Assembly: GCF_017599345.1 (NCBI RefSeq)
Contig: NZ_JAGFVL010000014.1
Location: forward strand, 1 to 50,817
Origin: Gracilibacillus suaedae
Lineage (GTDB): Bacteria; Bacillota; Bacilli; Bacillales; Amphibacillaceae
Reading direction: 5' to 3'
DNA length: 50,817 bases
In this document: positions 18,612 to 27,120 of the stretch, piece by piece
Layout: every line of letters begins with the position of its first letter
How positions within the stretch are numbered: the stretch's first letter is position 1
Made by a program: the position numbers and the translations under genes
Notes under the pieces: generated by a model
Seen by the model: the letters and a program-made list of their open reading frames with translations, nothing else
Told to the model about the DNA's origin: nothing
Databases searched by the model: none

Positions 18612-18626
18612 ACTTGTTTTATTTTA

Positions 18627-19238
18627 TTATTTCGCTTCATTATATAAACTAGCTACTTTATCCCAATCCACTACATTCCAAAATGCAGCAATATAGTCAG
18701 GACGTCTGTTTTGATATTTGAGATAGTACGCATGCTCCCAAACATCTAAGCCTAAAATAGGTGTTTTACCTTCAGAAATAGGAGTATCTTGGTTAGGCGT
18801 ACTAGTGATTTCAAGATTACCATTGTTTACAACTAACCATGCCCAACCTGAACCAAAGCGGCCAGCACCTGCTGCAGCAAATTCTTCTTTAAACTTGTCA
18901 AAGCTTCCAAATGTAGAATTAATGGCATCTGCTAATTCCCCTGTTGGTTCACCACCACCACTCGGCGAAAGCAATGTCCAGAACAAGCTATGGTTAGCAT
19001 GTCCTCCACCATTGTTTCTTACCGCGGTACGAATGTTCTCCGGAACAGCATCTAGATTTGCTAAGATCTCTTCGATAGATTTGTTGGCTAAATCATCATG
19101 ACCTTCTAGTGCAGCGTTTAATTTAGTTACATAAGTATTGTGGTGTTTGGTGTGATGAATGTTCATTGTCTCCTTATCAATATGTGGCTCTAATGCATCA
19201 TATCCATAAGGTAAATCTGGTAATGTAAAGTTTGCCAT
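18627..19238 (-). CDS. sodA: Superoxide dismutase (Mn type)
   Basis: Cytoplasmic enzyme that turns superoxide into hydrogen peroxide and oxygen. Metal ligands are H28 in [12 protein letters not shown], a histidine in ANHSLFW, and Asp and His in [22 protein letters not shown] and GSGWAWLV fit manganese enzymes, with the usual residues that favour Mn over Fe. The 203-aa length is normal. AGGAGG lies just upstream of the ATG. It follows the yqgE-pbpA order seen in B. subtilis and ends in its own terminator. Confidence 0.97.
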   Translation of the reverse strand: MANFTLPDLPYGYDALEPHIDKETMNIHHTKHHNTYVTKLNAALEGHDDLANKSIEEILANLDAVPENIRTAVRNNGGGHANHSLFWTLLSPSGGGEPTGELADAINSTFGSFDKFKEEFAAAGAGRFGSGWAWLVVNNGNLEITSTPNQDTPISEGKTPILGLDVWEHAYYLKYQNRRPDYIAAFWNVVDWDKVASLYNEAK

Positions 19239-19577
19239 GTTTTATTCCTCCTATTTTTAAATTAGAAAGTATTAAAATCTCTCTACGACAAATGGTATCA
19301 AAATAATAAAATAAAAAGCAAATATTTAGCATTTAAATTGGAAAGGTTGACCATAAACCATTCCAAGAAATATTAGATAAAGTGAGACTATGATTAGTGA
19401 GTTAAATGCCTACTGATCACTAGCCTAAATTTTTCAGGTTGTTAGTGTCTGTCTTTTTTCCCTAAACTTATCCTTGTGTTATCTGAAGTTGGAAGTGGGC
19501 GTCTTACAGAAGATTAGCACCGTGATAAATGATACTTTGTACATTCATTGTCGTGAATTTTATGTTTTTTAACATAC
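19239..19577. other. Intergenic region upstream of sodA
   Basis: About 340 bp without a gene. It holds the sodA ribosome binding site, probably its promoter (a TTGATA is visible on the minus strand but the -10 is unclear), and one copy of a dispersed repeat at 19492-19522. Confidence 0.5.
19492..19522 (+). repeat. Short dispersed repeat, copy B
   Basis: Contains TTACAGAAGATTAGCACC, which matches the core of the repeats at 3428-3456 and 42873-42901 (both on the other strand). It lies between sodA and the tRNA cluster. Confidence 0.55.
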
Positions 19578-19606
19578 AAAAAAACAAGCTCTTCCTTTAG
19601 CTTGTT
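19578..19606 (-). terminator. Terminator of the tRNA operon
   Basis: Minus strand: AACAAGCT, an 8-base loop, AGCTTGTT, then TTTTTG. It begins 5 bases past the tRNA-Phe CCA end. Confidence 0.85.
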
Positions 19607-19610
19607 GAAA

Positions 19611-19686
<76 letters not shown>

Positions 19687-19721
19687 AAACGATATGTTGG
19701 TTTTCTGCGAAAGATTATGTA

Positions 19722-19814
19722 TGGCGGAGGAGGAGGGATTCGAACCCCCGCGGGCCGTGAAGCCCCTGGCGGTTTTCAAGACCGCTCCCTTCAGCCGGAC
19801 TTGGGTACTCCTCC
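19722..19814 (-). tRNA. tRNA-Ser (UGA)
   Basis: 93-nt gene with a long variable arm (GGGCTTCACGGCCC region), as expected of class II tRNA-Ser. Acceptor GGAGGAG/CTCCTCC, anticodon TGA in CTTGAAA, CCA encoded. Confidence 0.97.
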
Positions 19815-19827
19815 GCAATAGAGTAAA

Positions 19828-19904
19828 TGGTGGACCCTGCAGGATTCGAACCTGCGACCGATCGGTTATGAGCCGATAGCTCTAACCAACTGAGCTAAGG
19901 GTCC
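19828..19904 (-). tRNA. tRNA with CAU anticodon, probably Ile2
   Basis: 77-nt gene with CCA encoded and anticodon CAT in loop CTCATAA. The acceptor GGACCCT and anticodon stem ATCGG/CCGAT resemble the Bacillus tRNA-Ile2 whose C34 is modified to lysidine by TilS to read AUA. Elongator tRNA-Met is present separately at 20010-20083, and initiator tRNA would have a C1-A72 mismatch, which is absent here. Assignment as Ile2 is by similarity only. Confidence 0.8.
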
Positions 19905-19918
19905 TCTTTTTCTTAAAA

Positions 19919-19994
19919 TGGGGCGACCGGTGGGGATCGAACCCACGCATGTCGGAACCACAATCCGATGTGTTAACCACTTCACCACGATCGC
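19919..19994 (-). tRNA. tRNA-His (GUG)
   Basis: 76-nt gene, anticodon GTG in TTGTGGT, acceptor GCGATCG/CGGTCGC, C73 and CCA encoded. The base before position 1 (19995) is G, so the extra 5' G-1 needed by HisRS is encoded and pairs with C73. Confidence 0.96.
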
Positions 19995-20009
19995 CATCGT
20001 TACTTTTAA

Positions 20010-20083
20010 TAGCGGCGGAGGGAATCGAACCCCCGACCTCACGGGTATGAACCGTACGCTCTAGCCAGCTGAGCTACACCGCC
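20010..20083 (-). tRNA. tRNA-Met (CAU), elongator, no encoded CCA
   Basis: 74-nt gene with acceptor GGCGGTG/CGCCGCT, anticodon CAT in loop TTCATAC and a standard T-loop. The three bases after A73 read TTA, not CCA, unlike the other five tRNAs of the cluster, so CCA must be added after transcription. Confidence 0.94.
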
Positions 20084-20087
20084 ATAA

Positions 20088-20162
20088 TGGCTCCACAGGT
20101 AGGATTCGAACCTACGACCGATCGGTTAACAGCCGATTGCTCTACCACTGAGCTACTGTGGA
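20088..20162 (-). tRNA. tRNA-Asn (GUU)
   Basis: 75-nt gene, acceptor TCCACAG/CTGTGGA, anticodon GTT in loop CTGTTAA, CCA encoded. First tRNA of the cluster, 4 bases from the tRNA-Met gene. Confidence 0.97.
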
Positions 20163-20196
20163 ATAAGATTATGTAATCACTGAAGCGACATTTAAT

Positions 20197-20225
20197 ACTG
20201 TATCATAGCAGAATGTTTTCGTCAA
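20197..20225 (-). promoter_or_regulatory. Promoter of the tRNA operon
   Basis: Minus strand: TTGACG (20220-20225), a 17-base spacer, and TACAGT (20197-20202). The expected start is near 20190, about 28 bases before tRNA-Asn. Confidence 0.75.
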
Positions 20226-20274
20226 TAGTTTTTTCTGTTTTTTTCGAGGGGAAATTCTGAAATAAGATAGAAAT

Positions 20275-20307
20275 AGGTGAAAGTAGCAATCATGGCTACT
20301 TTCACCT
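20275..20307 (-). terminator. Hairpin after the Na/Pi cotransporter gene
   Basis: A 13-bp stem (AGGTGAAAGTAGC and complement) with a 7-base loop lies 10 bases past the stop codon. The T-tract is weak (ATTTCTATC on the minus strand). Confidence 0.65.
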
Positions 20308-20316
20308 TGGTGATAT

Positions 20317-21954
20317 TTAGTGTTTTTGTCTTTCGTCTAAAACTTCATCTGCTATATTGACAGCATGGTCACCGATACGCTCTAGGTTACTGATAATATC
20401 AGCAAATACTATGCCAGCCGTTCCTGTACACGCTCCTTCATTTAGACGAATAATGTGTTTTTTGCGATACTTTCTTTCCATTTTATCAATTTCATTTTCT
20501 TTCTGTACAACATTTAATGCTGCTTCTCTATCCATCTTTTCTAATGCTATAACAGCCTCTTTCACTGTACTTATCGTTAAATCAAACATATTATTAAGAT
20601 CAATCATGCCTTGTTCGGTGATATCAACTTTATTAGAAATTTTATAATTAACTAATTCAATAATATTCTCAAAGTGATCTCCAATCCTTTCGATATCACG
20701 AACTGAATTCATAAGCGCGGAATGCTCATTTCTCTCAGTTTCTGAAAAATTTGTTGCAGACAATTCAACAAGATAAGATGTAATTTCTCTATCTAGATTA
20801 TTTAGAGCACCTTCAATTTGTAAGGCCAAATCTGAATTTTTATTGTTTTGTTTATTTAGATACAAGCTAGTTTCTTCCAAACCCTTTGTAGCATATTCAC
20901 CCATTCGAATAACTTCTGCTTTTGCTTGATCTAAAGCTACAGATGGTGATTGAACTATAAATATTGGATCGAGATGTTTTGGTTTATATTCTACTTCTAC
21001 ATCTTCGCCAGGAATAATTTTGGTAACAATCAATGCTAAAACACCTATAAATGGAAATTGAATTAAGGTATTTAATACATTGAAAATACCATGAGCATAA
21101 GCGATAGTCATTGCAGGATTTAAATCCATGATACCTTGTATATATTCGATGAACATACTATAAAAGTTAATAAATATTATAATTACTGTTGCACCAAGCA
21201 CATTAAAAATAACATGAGTCAGTGCGGCACGTTTAGCAGCAACGGTAGCTCCAATTGAAGCTAGTACTGCTGTAATGGTTGTACCAATGTTATCCCCAAA
21301 TAGAACAGGTAAAGCTGCCTTTAATTCAATTGCTCCCTCAAGCATCAAACTTTGTAAAATACCAATGGTGGCACTTGAACTTTGAACAATAACTGTAAAT
21401 ACGGTACCGATTATCACACCGAGAATTGGGGTATTTGACATACTAACAGTTAAATCATGAAAAGCTTCTACCTCTCGTAATGGTTTTAGACCTGAACTCA
21501 TTAATTCTAAACCAAAGAATAGCGAACCAAAACCAAAAATAGCAATACCTATATTTGTGATCTTAATATTTTTCACAAAAAATATAAGCAATGCACCAAG
21601 ACCCATAATCGGTAGTGCATATGCACCAAGGTCAAAACCAATGATAAATGCTGTTACAGTAGTACCAATATTGGCTCCCATGATAACTCCAATTGATTGT
21701 CGCAAAGTCATAAATCCAGCGTTTACCAAACCAACTGTTAATACAGTAGTACCAGAACTAGACTGAATTAAAATAGTAACAATAATCCCGGCTAAAACAC
21801 CCATAAAAGGATTACTAGTAAATTTGTCAAGAATATCACGCAAGCGATCACCAGCTGATTTTTGTAAACCCTCTCCCATATACTTAATCCCTAGAAGAAA
21901 AATACCTAAACCAGCAATAAATTCGAAAATCATAGCTTGTACATTTACATCCAA
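20317..21954 (-). CDS. Na+/phosphate cotransporter with PhoU-like C-terminal domain
   Basis: A 545-aa membrane protein of the Na/Pi cotransporter family (NptA/YjbB type). Two inverted transport repeats are seen, each with the substrate motif QSSS: QSSSGTTVLTVGLVNAG (about 63-79) and QSSSATIGILQ (about 190-200). About nine membrane helices are followed by a soluble region (about 340-545) with PhoU-like helices, including SVRDIERIGDHFENIIE and SNLERIGDHAVNIADE. PhoU-fused members may import phosphate or release it; direction cannot be told. Upstream DNA holds PhoP-type phased hexamers, which would fit a phosphate role beside the pst operon. GAAGGGATGAAC precedes the start codon. Confidence 0.92.
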   Translation of the reverse strand: MDVNVQAMIFEFIAGLGIFLLGIKYMGEGLQKSAGDRLRDILDKFTSNPFMGVLAGIIVTILIQSSSGTTVLTVGLVNAGFMTLRQSIGVIMGANIGTTVTAFIIGFDLGAYALPIMGLGALLIFFVKNIKITNIGIAIFGFGSLFFGLELMSSGLKPLREVEAFHDLTVSMSNTPILGVIIGTVFTVIVQSSSATIGILQSLMLEGAIELKAALPVLFGDNIGTTITAVLASIGATVAAKRAALTHVIFNVLGATVIIIFINFYSMFIEYIQGIMDLNPAMTIAYAHGIFNVLNTLIQFPFIGVLALIVTKIIPGEDVEVEYKPKHLDPIFIVQSPSVALDQAKAEVIRMGEYATKGLEETSLYLNKQNNKNSDLALQIEGALNNLDREITSYLVELSATNFSETERNEHSALMNSVRDIERIGDHFENIIELVNYKISNKVDITEQGMIDLNNMFDLTISTVKEAVIALEKMDREAALNVVQKENEIDKMERKYRKKHIIRLNEGACTGTAGIVFADIISNLERIGDHAVNIADEVLDERQKH

Positions 21955-22363
21955 CAGTGTTCATCCCTTCTCACAAAAACTTTGTCTTTCTTTAGTATGA
22001 CCAATGTGTCGAAAGTATTGCCTTCTATCCCGTTTATTTTCTATATTTAAAGTAGCAACGACAAAATTAGACAAACCTCCTACGCACACCACCTCATTAT
22101 TAATTATTTATTAAGGGTTTGTAAAGTAATTTTTTTAAAATTTACAAAACCTTAACAAACAATTTCATTATAACAACATTCGGACATAATAATAGTCCTT
22201 TTGACAAAATTTTTGATCTTTTTGTAGAAAAGCTTATTTTTCAGAAAAAGTTGCATTACGATTTCTTGAATATGTAAATTTAGGTTAGCTTACTTCTACT
22301 TGTTCCGCTATGAAAAATCGAAGCAAATCGTTAGACATTCGCTTACATATTGTAAAATACAAT
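21955..22363. other. Intergenic region upstream of the Na/Pi gene
   Basis: About 410 bp, very A/T-rich, without a gene. It includes phased TTTACA/TTAATA-type hexamers on both strands (22098-22157), a small hairpin GGAC..GTCC at 22183-22199 and the A-tract of the nfeD terminator. I could not place a -10 box with confidence. Confidence 0.5.
22098..22157. promoter_or_regulatory. Possible PhoP box upstream of the Na/Pi gene
   Basis: Minus strand: TTTACA (22120), TTAATA (22109) and TTAATA (22098), exactly 11 bp apart and pointing at the Na/Pi gene. Plus strand: TTTACA (22141) and TTAACA (22152), also 11 bp apart. The phasing equals that of the pst PhoP box. No good -10 box follows at the right distance and A/T-rich DNA gives chance matches, so this is a candidate only. 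Confidence 0.45.
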
Positions 22364-22394
22364 AAAAAAAAGCCTGCTTCTTACTCAGCAGACT
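22364..22394 (-). terminator. Terminator of the nfeD gene
   Basis: Minus strand: AGTCTGCT, 8-base loop, AGCAGGCT (one G-T pair), then a run of seven T. The stem overlaps the last codons and stop of the gene. Confidence 0.85.
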
Positions 22395-23031
22395 TATCTT
22401 TTATCTTTTTATCCTTTACAAGTATCCTTGTTCCATCCACCTCTACGATTTCAACTTCGGTATCTTTGGTAATCCATTTTCCTTCCGTAATAGCACTATA
22501 TTCCTTCTTACCAATTAATACCGTACCTATCGGTCTCATATCTGTTGTTGTTATTCCCGTTTCACCCACTAACTCTTTATATGATTGATTAATACTTGAA
22601 TAACCCGCTTCATCTGTCAGCTGATCAAACAATGTAATTTTTGTCCACATCTGACGCTTCTTAAAAACCTTTAAGAAGCCTAAGGAACTGATGGCACCAA
22701 TAAATACACCCATAATTGCATACAAGCCAGCAGACATGTTCGGAGCGGTAAATCCAACGGATACGATCATACAAACAAGACCTATTACTGCCAAGGTGCC
22801 ATCATTAACAACCTTACCATCAATAACCATCAGCATTAAGCCGAAGAAATAAATAATGATCATTATAAAAAACATACCGGGATCTAAAAATGAAGCAAAA
22901 TAAATAGTGATAAATCCTAAACCTAAAACACTGAAAATGCCTTTTGCATTGACGAGTAGTTCACCAATAAGAAAAAGTGTTGCTAAAGCAACGATGACAA
23001 AGCTCATCCAATCTGCAGTTATTGTAAACAT
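22381..23031 (-). CDS. NfeD-family membrane protein
   Basis: A 216-aa protein with about four to five membrane helices (about 4-130) and a C-terminal OB-fold domain (about 150-205) with the NfeD pattern GETGITTTDMRPIGTVLI and ILVKDKK. NfeD proteins work with flotillin-like or stomatin-like proteins in membrane organisation; no partner gene is next to it here. The start at 23031 is chosen because GGGGTGAG lies 3-6 bases upstream, while the longer frame has no site. It is a single-gene unit with its own terminator. Confidence 0.85.
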   Translation of the reverse strand: MFTITADWMSFVIVALATLFLIGELLVNAKGIFSVLGLGFITIYFASFLDPGMFFIMIIIYFFGLMLMVIDGKVVNDGTLAVIGLVCMIVSVGFTAPNMSAGLYAIMGVFIGAISSLGFLKVFKKRQMWTKITLFDQLTDEAGYSSINQSYKELVGETGITTTDMRPIGTVLIGKKEYSAITEGKWITKDTEVEIVEVDGTRILVKDKKIKDKSAE

Positions 23032-23278
23032 TTGCTCACCCCAAATCGTTTTTTTATCTATCATAACATACGGAAAAAAGTGCTCATTAGTTTCAATTTA
23101 TTATTTTTTCACGAAGAATAAGGTTTGATACTTCTCTTTTCTTATTTTAACCTTTATAATGGACAATGGTAATAAATTTTCTGCCACTGATTATATTTAA
23201 TTAATAAATGCTAACAGTGATTTACCATTTTATATGCATGAAATTTTGGGAAACTGAATTAAAGGAGCGATTTTATTT

Positions 23279-24382
23279 ATGGCTTTAATACATCGGAAAG
23301 ATACACGACCTGTAAAAGTGGGAAATGTGATGGTTGGCGGAAAGGATGAAGTAGTCATTCAATCCATGACAACTACTAAAACACACGATGTCGAAGCAAC
23401 TGTTAAAGAAATTGAACGGCTTGAAGAGGCTGGCTGTCAAGTGGTGCGTGTAGCTTGTCCTGACGAACGTGCAGCCAATGCAATTCCTGAAATAAAAAAA
23501 AGAATCAACATTCCACTAGTAGTTGATATTCACTTTAATTATAAACTAGCGCTAAAAGCAATTGAAGGTGGCGCAGACAAAATTCGTATTAATCCTGGTA
23601 ATATTGGAAAAAGAGATAAAGTGGAAGCAGTAGTAAATGCTGCTAAGGAGAAAGGTATTCCAATTCGAATTGGAGTCAACGCAGGTTCTCTTGAACGCCA
23701 TATTTTAGAAAAATACGGTTATCCTACCGCTGATGGTATGGTTGAAAGTGCACTTCATCATATTAAAATTCTAGAAGAGTTAGACTTTCATGATATTGTT
23801 GTGTCCTTAAAGGCTTCAGATGTTAAATTAGCAATTGAAGCGTATGAAAAAGCAGCAGAAGTTATTCCATATCCCTTACATTTAGGAATCACAGAATCTG
23901 GAACTCTTTTCGCAGGCAGTATTAAAAGTGCCGCTGGTATGGGGGCCATTCTAAGTAAAGGGATCGGAAGCACCATGCGTATTTCGTTAAGTGCGGATCC
24001 GGTAGAAGAAGTCAAAGTTGCTAAAGAGTTACTAAAATCATTTGGTTTAGCTTCAAATGCAGCAACATTAATTTCTTGCCCTACTTGTGGACGTATTGAA
24101 ATTGATCTCATTAAGATTGCTAATGAAGTGGAGGAATACATTTCAACCATTAAAGCACCTATCAAAGTTGCTGTGCTTGGATGTGCTGTAAATGGACCAG
24201 GAGAAGCACGTGAAGCAGATATTGGTATCGCAGGCGCTCGTGGCGAAGGTTTATTATTCCGTCACGGTGAAATTATTCGAAAAGTACCGGAAGAAACAAT
24301 GGTAGAAGAATTAAAAGTAGAAGTAGATAAAATTGCTGAAGAATACATCCAAAAACAAAAAGAAGAAGTACAAGAAATATAA
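23279..24382 (+). CDS. ispG: 4-hydroxy-3-methylbut-2-en-1-yl diphosphate synthase (flavodoxin) IspG
   Basis: [4Fe-4S] enzyme of the MEP isoprenoid pathway that makes HMBPP from MEcPP. The TIM-barrel part carries [20 protein letters not shown] and IRINPGNIG; the cluster-binding cysteines are in [11 protein letters not shown] and [10 protein letters not shown]. The 367-aa length is normal for the bacterial form without insert. AAAGGAG lies about 11 bases before the ATG. B. subtilis keeps ispG (yqfY) at this place. ispH, the next step in the pathway, lies 4 kb away on the same strand. Confidence 0.97.
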   Translation: MALIHRKDTRPVKVGNVMVGGKDEVVIQSMTTTKTHDVEATVKEIERLEEAGCQVVRVACPDERAANAIPEIKKRINIPLVVDIHFNYKLALKAIEGGADKIRINPGNIGKRDKVEAVVNAAKEKGIPIRIGVNAGSLERHILEKYGYPTADGMVESALHHIKILEELDFHDIVVSLKASDVKLAIEAYEKAAEVIPYPLHLGITESGTLFAGSIKSAAGMGAILSKGIGSTMRISLSADPVEEVKVAKELLKSFGLASNAATLISCPTCGRIEIDLIKIANEVEEYISTIKAPIKVAVLGCAVNGPGEAREADIGIAGARGEGLLFRHGEIIRKVPEETMVEELKVEVDKIAEEYIQKQKEEVQEI

Positions 24383-24391
24383 GATTACACA

Positions 24392-24421
24392 AAAGGCAAG
24401 CCATAAACGGCTTGCCTTTGT
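24392..24421. terminator. Bidirectional terminator between ispG and yqfX
   Basis: An 11-bp perfect stem (AAAGGCAAGCC and complement) with loop ATAAAC, followed by TTTGTTATT on the plus strand. It serves the convergent genes ispG and yqfX. Confidence 0.85.
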
Positions 24422-24424
24422 TAT

Positions 24425-24841
24425 TTATAACGGTATAAATATCAGCGAAATTAATATGGAAACTATCGCTGTTACGATAGCCGCATTTCCTAGCGTATTG
24501 GCTCCTTGTTGTCTGGAAATAAACCCTAAGACAATGCCACCAATTGCCAGCAAAAGCGGCCAAACAAAAAAGGAAGCTAAGGCTAAAACTAAACCAGCCC
24601 AACCCCATGCAGTGTTAACATCTGATTGCATTTCTGTTTCTTGCTCTTCAGATTCTACAGGGCGATTAAATTCATTTGCTGATAACTCAGCAGAAGTTTC
24701 TGCTTCCCTTTTATATGCCTCATCTACTGCATACAACTCATCTGTAGCTACAAATTGTTTAGATTGAGGTGTTTCATCGATACGTCCGTTATCGATTTTA
24801 GGAGCTTTCTCAACTTGTTGGTCATTCTGATGCTCTGGCAT
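24425..24841 (-). CDS. yqfX: YqfX-like membrane protein (DUF4190 type)
   Basis: A 138-aa protein with an acidic, soluble N-terminal half (about 1-72) and two membrane helices (about 78-104 and 115-138) with the conserved joint GGIVLGFISRQQGA. This two-helix unit is the DUF4190 pattern. The function is not known. The place next to ispG corresponds to yqfX of B. subtilis. CCTCCC in the plus strand (GGGAGG on the minus) lies just upstream of the ATG. Confidence 0.8.
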   Translation of the reverse strand: MPEHQNDQQVEKAPKIDNGRIDETPQSKQFVATDELYAVDEAYKREAETSAELSANEFNRPVESEEQETEMQSDVNTAWGWAGLVLALASFFVWPLLLAIGGIVLGFISRQQGANTLGNAAIVTAIVSILISLIFIPL

Positions 24842-24926
24842 ACTGTATACCCTCCCTTTCTTTTAGAGGTACATTTTTAGTATGCCTTTTTTCTTTTTAC
24901 TGTTACGTGGTAAATTCTACTTTCCA

Positions 24927-25634
24927 TTACGGTGCATATGCAACAAACTCTTTGTATTTTTGGGCATTCTTTTGAATCCGTGTCGCATATTGACTATTAG
25001 CATGACCGTTTTTCAGCTTATACTGCTCTAAGCCTGCCATACCACGATGATAGGCTGTCAATGTTTCATCCCAATTGTCATATTGATCATATAAATAATC
25101 AATATAAACTAAAGATAATTTAATCGCATAATACGGATCAAATAAAAGTTCATCTTTATAAGGAATATCGGCCATATCTGCTATCCATGGTGCAGTATTT
25201 TTCATAAACTGTGCCATACCGTATGCATGCCCATATTTTGTTTCCGGACCAACTAATTCAGGATCAAAACTGTTACCTGTCTCAATTTTTAACAGTTCAT
25301 AAACAATAAATGGGTCGATACCATACGTTTTAGCTTCTTTCACTAAATATATCGCCCATGGTCTAAGAAACTTCCCTTCACTTTCCTCCACCATGACCTC
25401 TGCTATTTCGAAATATTTCGGCCATGTTTCATGAGTTAATTCAACTTCTTTTTGATTAGCTTGGGTTAAAATATATTGAGCTTGTGATTCCATATTTTGC
25501 AACTCTTGCTCTAATTCAACCTTATCTTTCTTTAGTGCTTGCATTTCTGATTTATATGAATTTATTTGATAATAGCTCCAACCAATAAGCACCAAAGTAA
25601 ATACAATGCTAACCCATTGTATCTTTTTTGACAT
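24927..25634 (-). CDS. Membrane-anchored lytic transglycosylase (SLT family)
   Basis: Cell-wall enzyme that cuts peptidoglycan glycan strands. One membrane helix (about 4-21) is followed by a coiled coil (about 25-60) and an SLT domain (about 90-225). The catalytic glutamate lies in LLKIETGNSFDPELVG, and GHAYGMAQFMKNTAPW and LTAYHRGMAGL are the other conserved SLT motifs. I chose the ATG at 25634 because the AAAGGAG is 11 bases upstream; a longer frame starts within that site. The 235-aa protein is a single-gene unit. B. subtilis has no well-known counterpart at this place. Confidence 0.92.
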   Translation of the reverse strand: MSKKIQWVSIVFTLVLIGWSYYQINSYKSEMQALKKDKVELEQELQNMESQAQYILTQANQKEVELTHETWPKYFEIAEVMVEESEGKFLRPWAIYLVKEAKTYGIDPFIVYELLKIETGNSFDPELVGPETKYGHAYGMAQFMKNTAPWIADMADIPYKDELLFDPYYAIKLSLVYIDYLYDQYDNWDETLTAYHRGMAGLEQYKLKNGHANSQYATRIQKNAQKYKEFVAYAP

Positions 25635-25818
25635 GTAAAAACACACTCCTTTGTTTTCCATTCATTTGTGCATGTTGTAGTTTTAATCTACAGCGCTATA
25701 TGTTAGCGAAAAATGTCGATTAATGCAAACAATTTACACTCTACTCTTATTACCCATATGCACAAAAATGAAACATTATTGCATAAAATAATGAAACGAT
25801 AATAAAGGAGTTTTTGAT

Positions 25819-26103
25819 ATGAACGGTTTAACCAAACATATTATGCTTAGTAAATTGAGGAAAATCAGCGCAAAAGAAATAACAGAATATGCAAAGAAAT
25901 ATCATATTTCTATTACAGAAGACCAAGCAAGATTAATATCCAGTCATTTAAAAAGTAGCAGTTATGATCCGACAAATGCCGAAGATCGAGCACAAATGCT
26001 GAGAAAACTTGCACAAATCACAGATATAAAAACAGCTAAAGCTTGTCAGCAACTATTTTATAAGCTAATTAAGGAATTTGGAGTAGAAGATTATTTCAAA
26101 TAA
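25819..26103 (+). CDS. yqfT: YqfT family protein (DUF2624)
   Basis: A 94-aa soluble helical protein of the DUF2624 family found next to nfo in Bacillaceae. The KISAKEITEYAKKYHISIT and LRKLAQITD patterns are characteristic. AAAGGAG lies 8 bases before the ATG. No function is known. It is convergent with nfo and shares its terminator. Confidence 0.85.
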   Translation: MNGLTKHIMLSKLRKISAKEITEYAKKYHISITEDQARLISSHLKSSSYDPTNAEDRAQMLRKLAQITDIKTAKACQQLFYKLIKEFGVEDYFK

Positions 26104-26125
26104 ATAATTAGAAAAGCAACTAATG

Positions 26126-26165
26126 AAAAAACTCTGCCATCTTTCATCAAATGGCAGAGTTTTTT
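26126..26165. terminator. Bidirectional terminator between yqfT and nfo
   Basis: A 15-bp stem (AAAAAACTCTGCCAT and complement) with a 10-base loop and T runs on both strands. Serves the convergent genes yqfT and nfo. Confidence 0.9.
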
Positions 26166-26209
26166 ACAACTGGAATAAACGCTTAAAGGCAGGATATTCC
26201 ATTATGTTA

Positions 26210-27103
26210 TTACTGATTCACAATATGTTCTTTTAAATCTGTTACAAAAGAACCATTTTTCAACATTTCAATCTCAAATTTATATGGGGGCTTTTTATTT
26301 TTTTTATCTTCTCCAACATAAGGAGTTTCCAAAATTTTCGGCAATTCTGTTAATTGATCATGATGGACAATGTTATGAATCGTCTCAAATCCAATGTGTC
26401 CAAATCCAATATTTTCATGTCGGTCTTTTCCTGCGCCTTGGACATTTTTACTGTCGTTAATATGGACAACTTTTAATCGATCAAGACCGATTATTTTGTC
26501 AAACTCATTTAAAACACCATCGAAATCATCTACAATTGGGTATCCAGCATCATGAATATGACAAGTATCCATACAGACTGAAAGTTGTTCATTGTGTGTT
26601 ACACCATCGATAATTTTAGCTAGTTCATCAAAACTTCGACCAATTTCTGATCCTTTACCAGCCATTGTTTCCAACGCAATTTGGACATCTTGTTTGGGAT
26701 CTAGTACTTCATTTAATCCTTCAATAATTTTTGCTATTCCTGTATCAACACCTTCGCCAACATGTGCACCAGGATGTAGCACAATTTGTTTAGCACCGAT
26801 TGCTTCAGTACGATCAATCTCACTCTTTAAAAACGATACACCAAGTTCAAAAGTTTCTTTCTTTTTTACATTTCCAATATTGATAATATATGGGGCATGG
26901 ACGACAACATCCACAATACCATTGTCTTCCATATGTTGACGACCTGCTTCAATATTTAATTCTTCTATCGGTTTTCTTCTAGTATTTTGTGGGGCCCCTG
27001 TATAAATCATAAAAGCTGTTGACCCATATGACACTGCTTCTTCACTTGACCCTAATAGCATTTTTTTTCCACTCATTGATACGTGCGATCCAATTTTTAA
27101 CAT
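26210..27103 (-). CDS. nfo: Endonuclease IV (AP endonuclease)
   Basis: Zinc-dependent DNA repair enzyme that cuts 5' of abasic sites. The three family signatures are clear: [23 protein letters not shown], and VVHINDSKN with [11 protein letters not shown]. The 297-aa length is usual. I chose the ATG at 27103, with AAGGTGAG 7 bases upstream; the longer frame starts at a GTG within that site. It lies 17 bases after cshB and is very probably co-transcribed with it, as in B. subtilis (yqfR-yqfS). Confidence 0.97.
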   Translation of the reverse strand: MLKIGSHVSMSGKKMLLGSSEEAVSYGSTAFMIYTGAPQNTRRKPIEELNIEAGRQHMEDNGIVDVVVHAPYIINIGNVKKKETFELGVSFLKSEIDRTEAIGAKQIVLHPGAHVGEGVDTGIAKIIEGLNEVLDPKQDVQIALETMAGKGSEIGRSFDELAKIIDGVTHNEQLSVCMDTCHIHDAGYPIVDDFDGVLNEFDKIIGLDRLKVVHINDSKNVQGAGKDRHENIGFGHIGFETIHNIVHHDQLTELPKILETPYVGEDKKNKKPPYKFEIEMLKNGSFVTDLKEHIVNQ

Positions 27104-27120
27104 AATTCCTCTCACCTTCT

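Noticed and set aside
19828-19904. Initiator tRNA-Met for the second CAU tRNA
   Set aside because: Position 1-72 pairs normally and the body resembles tRNA-Ile2; initiator would have an unpaired 1-72.
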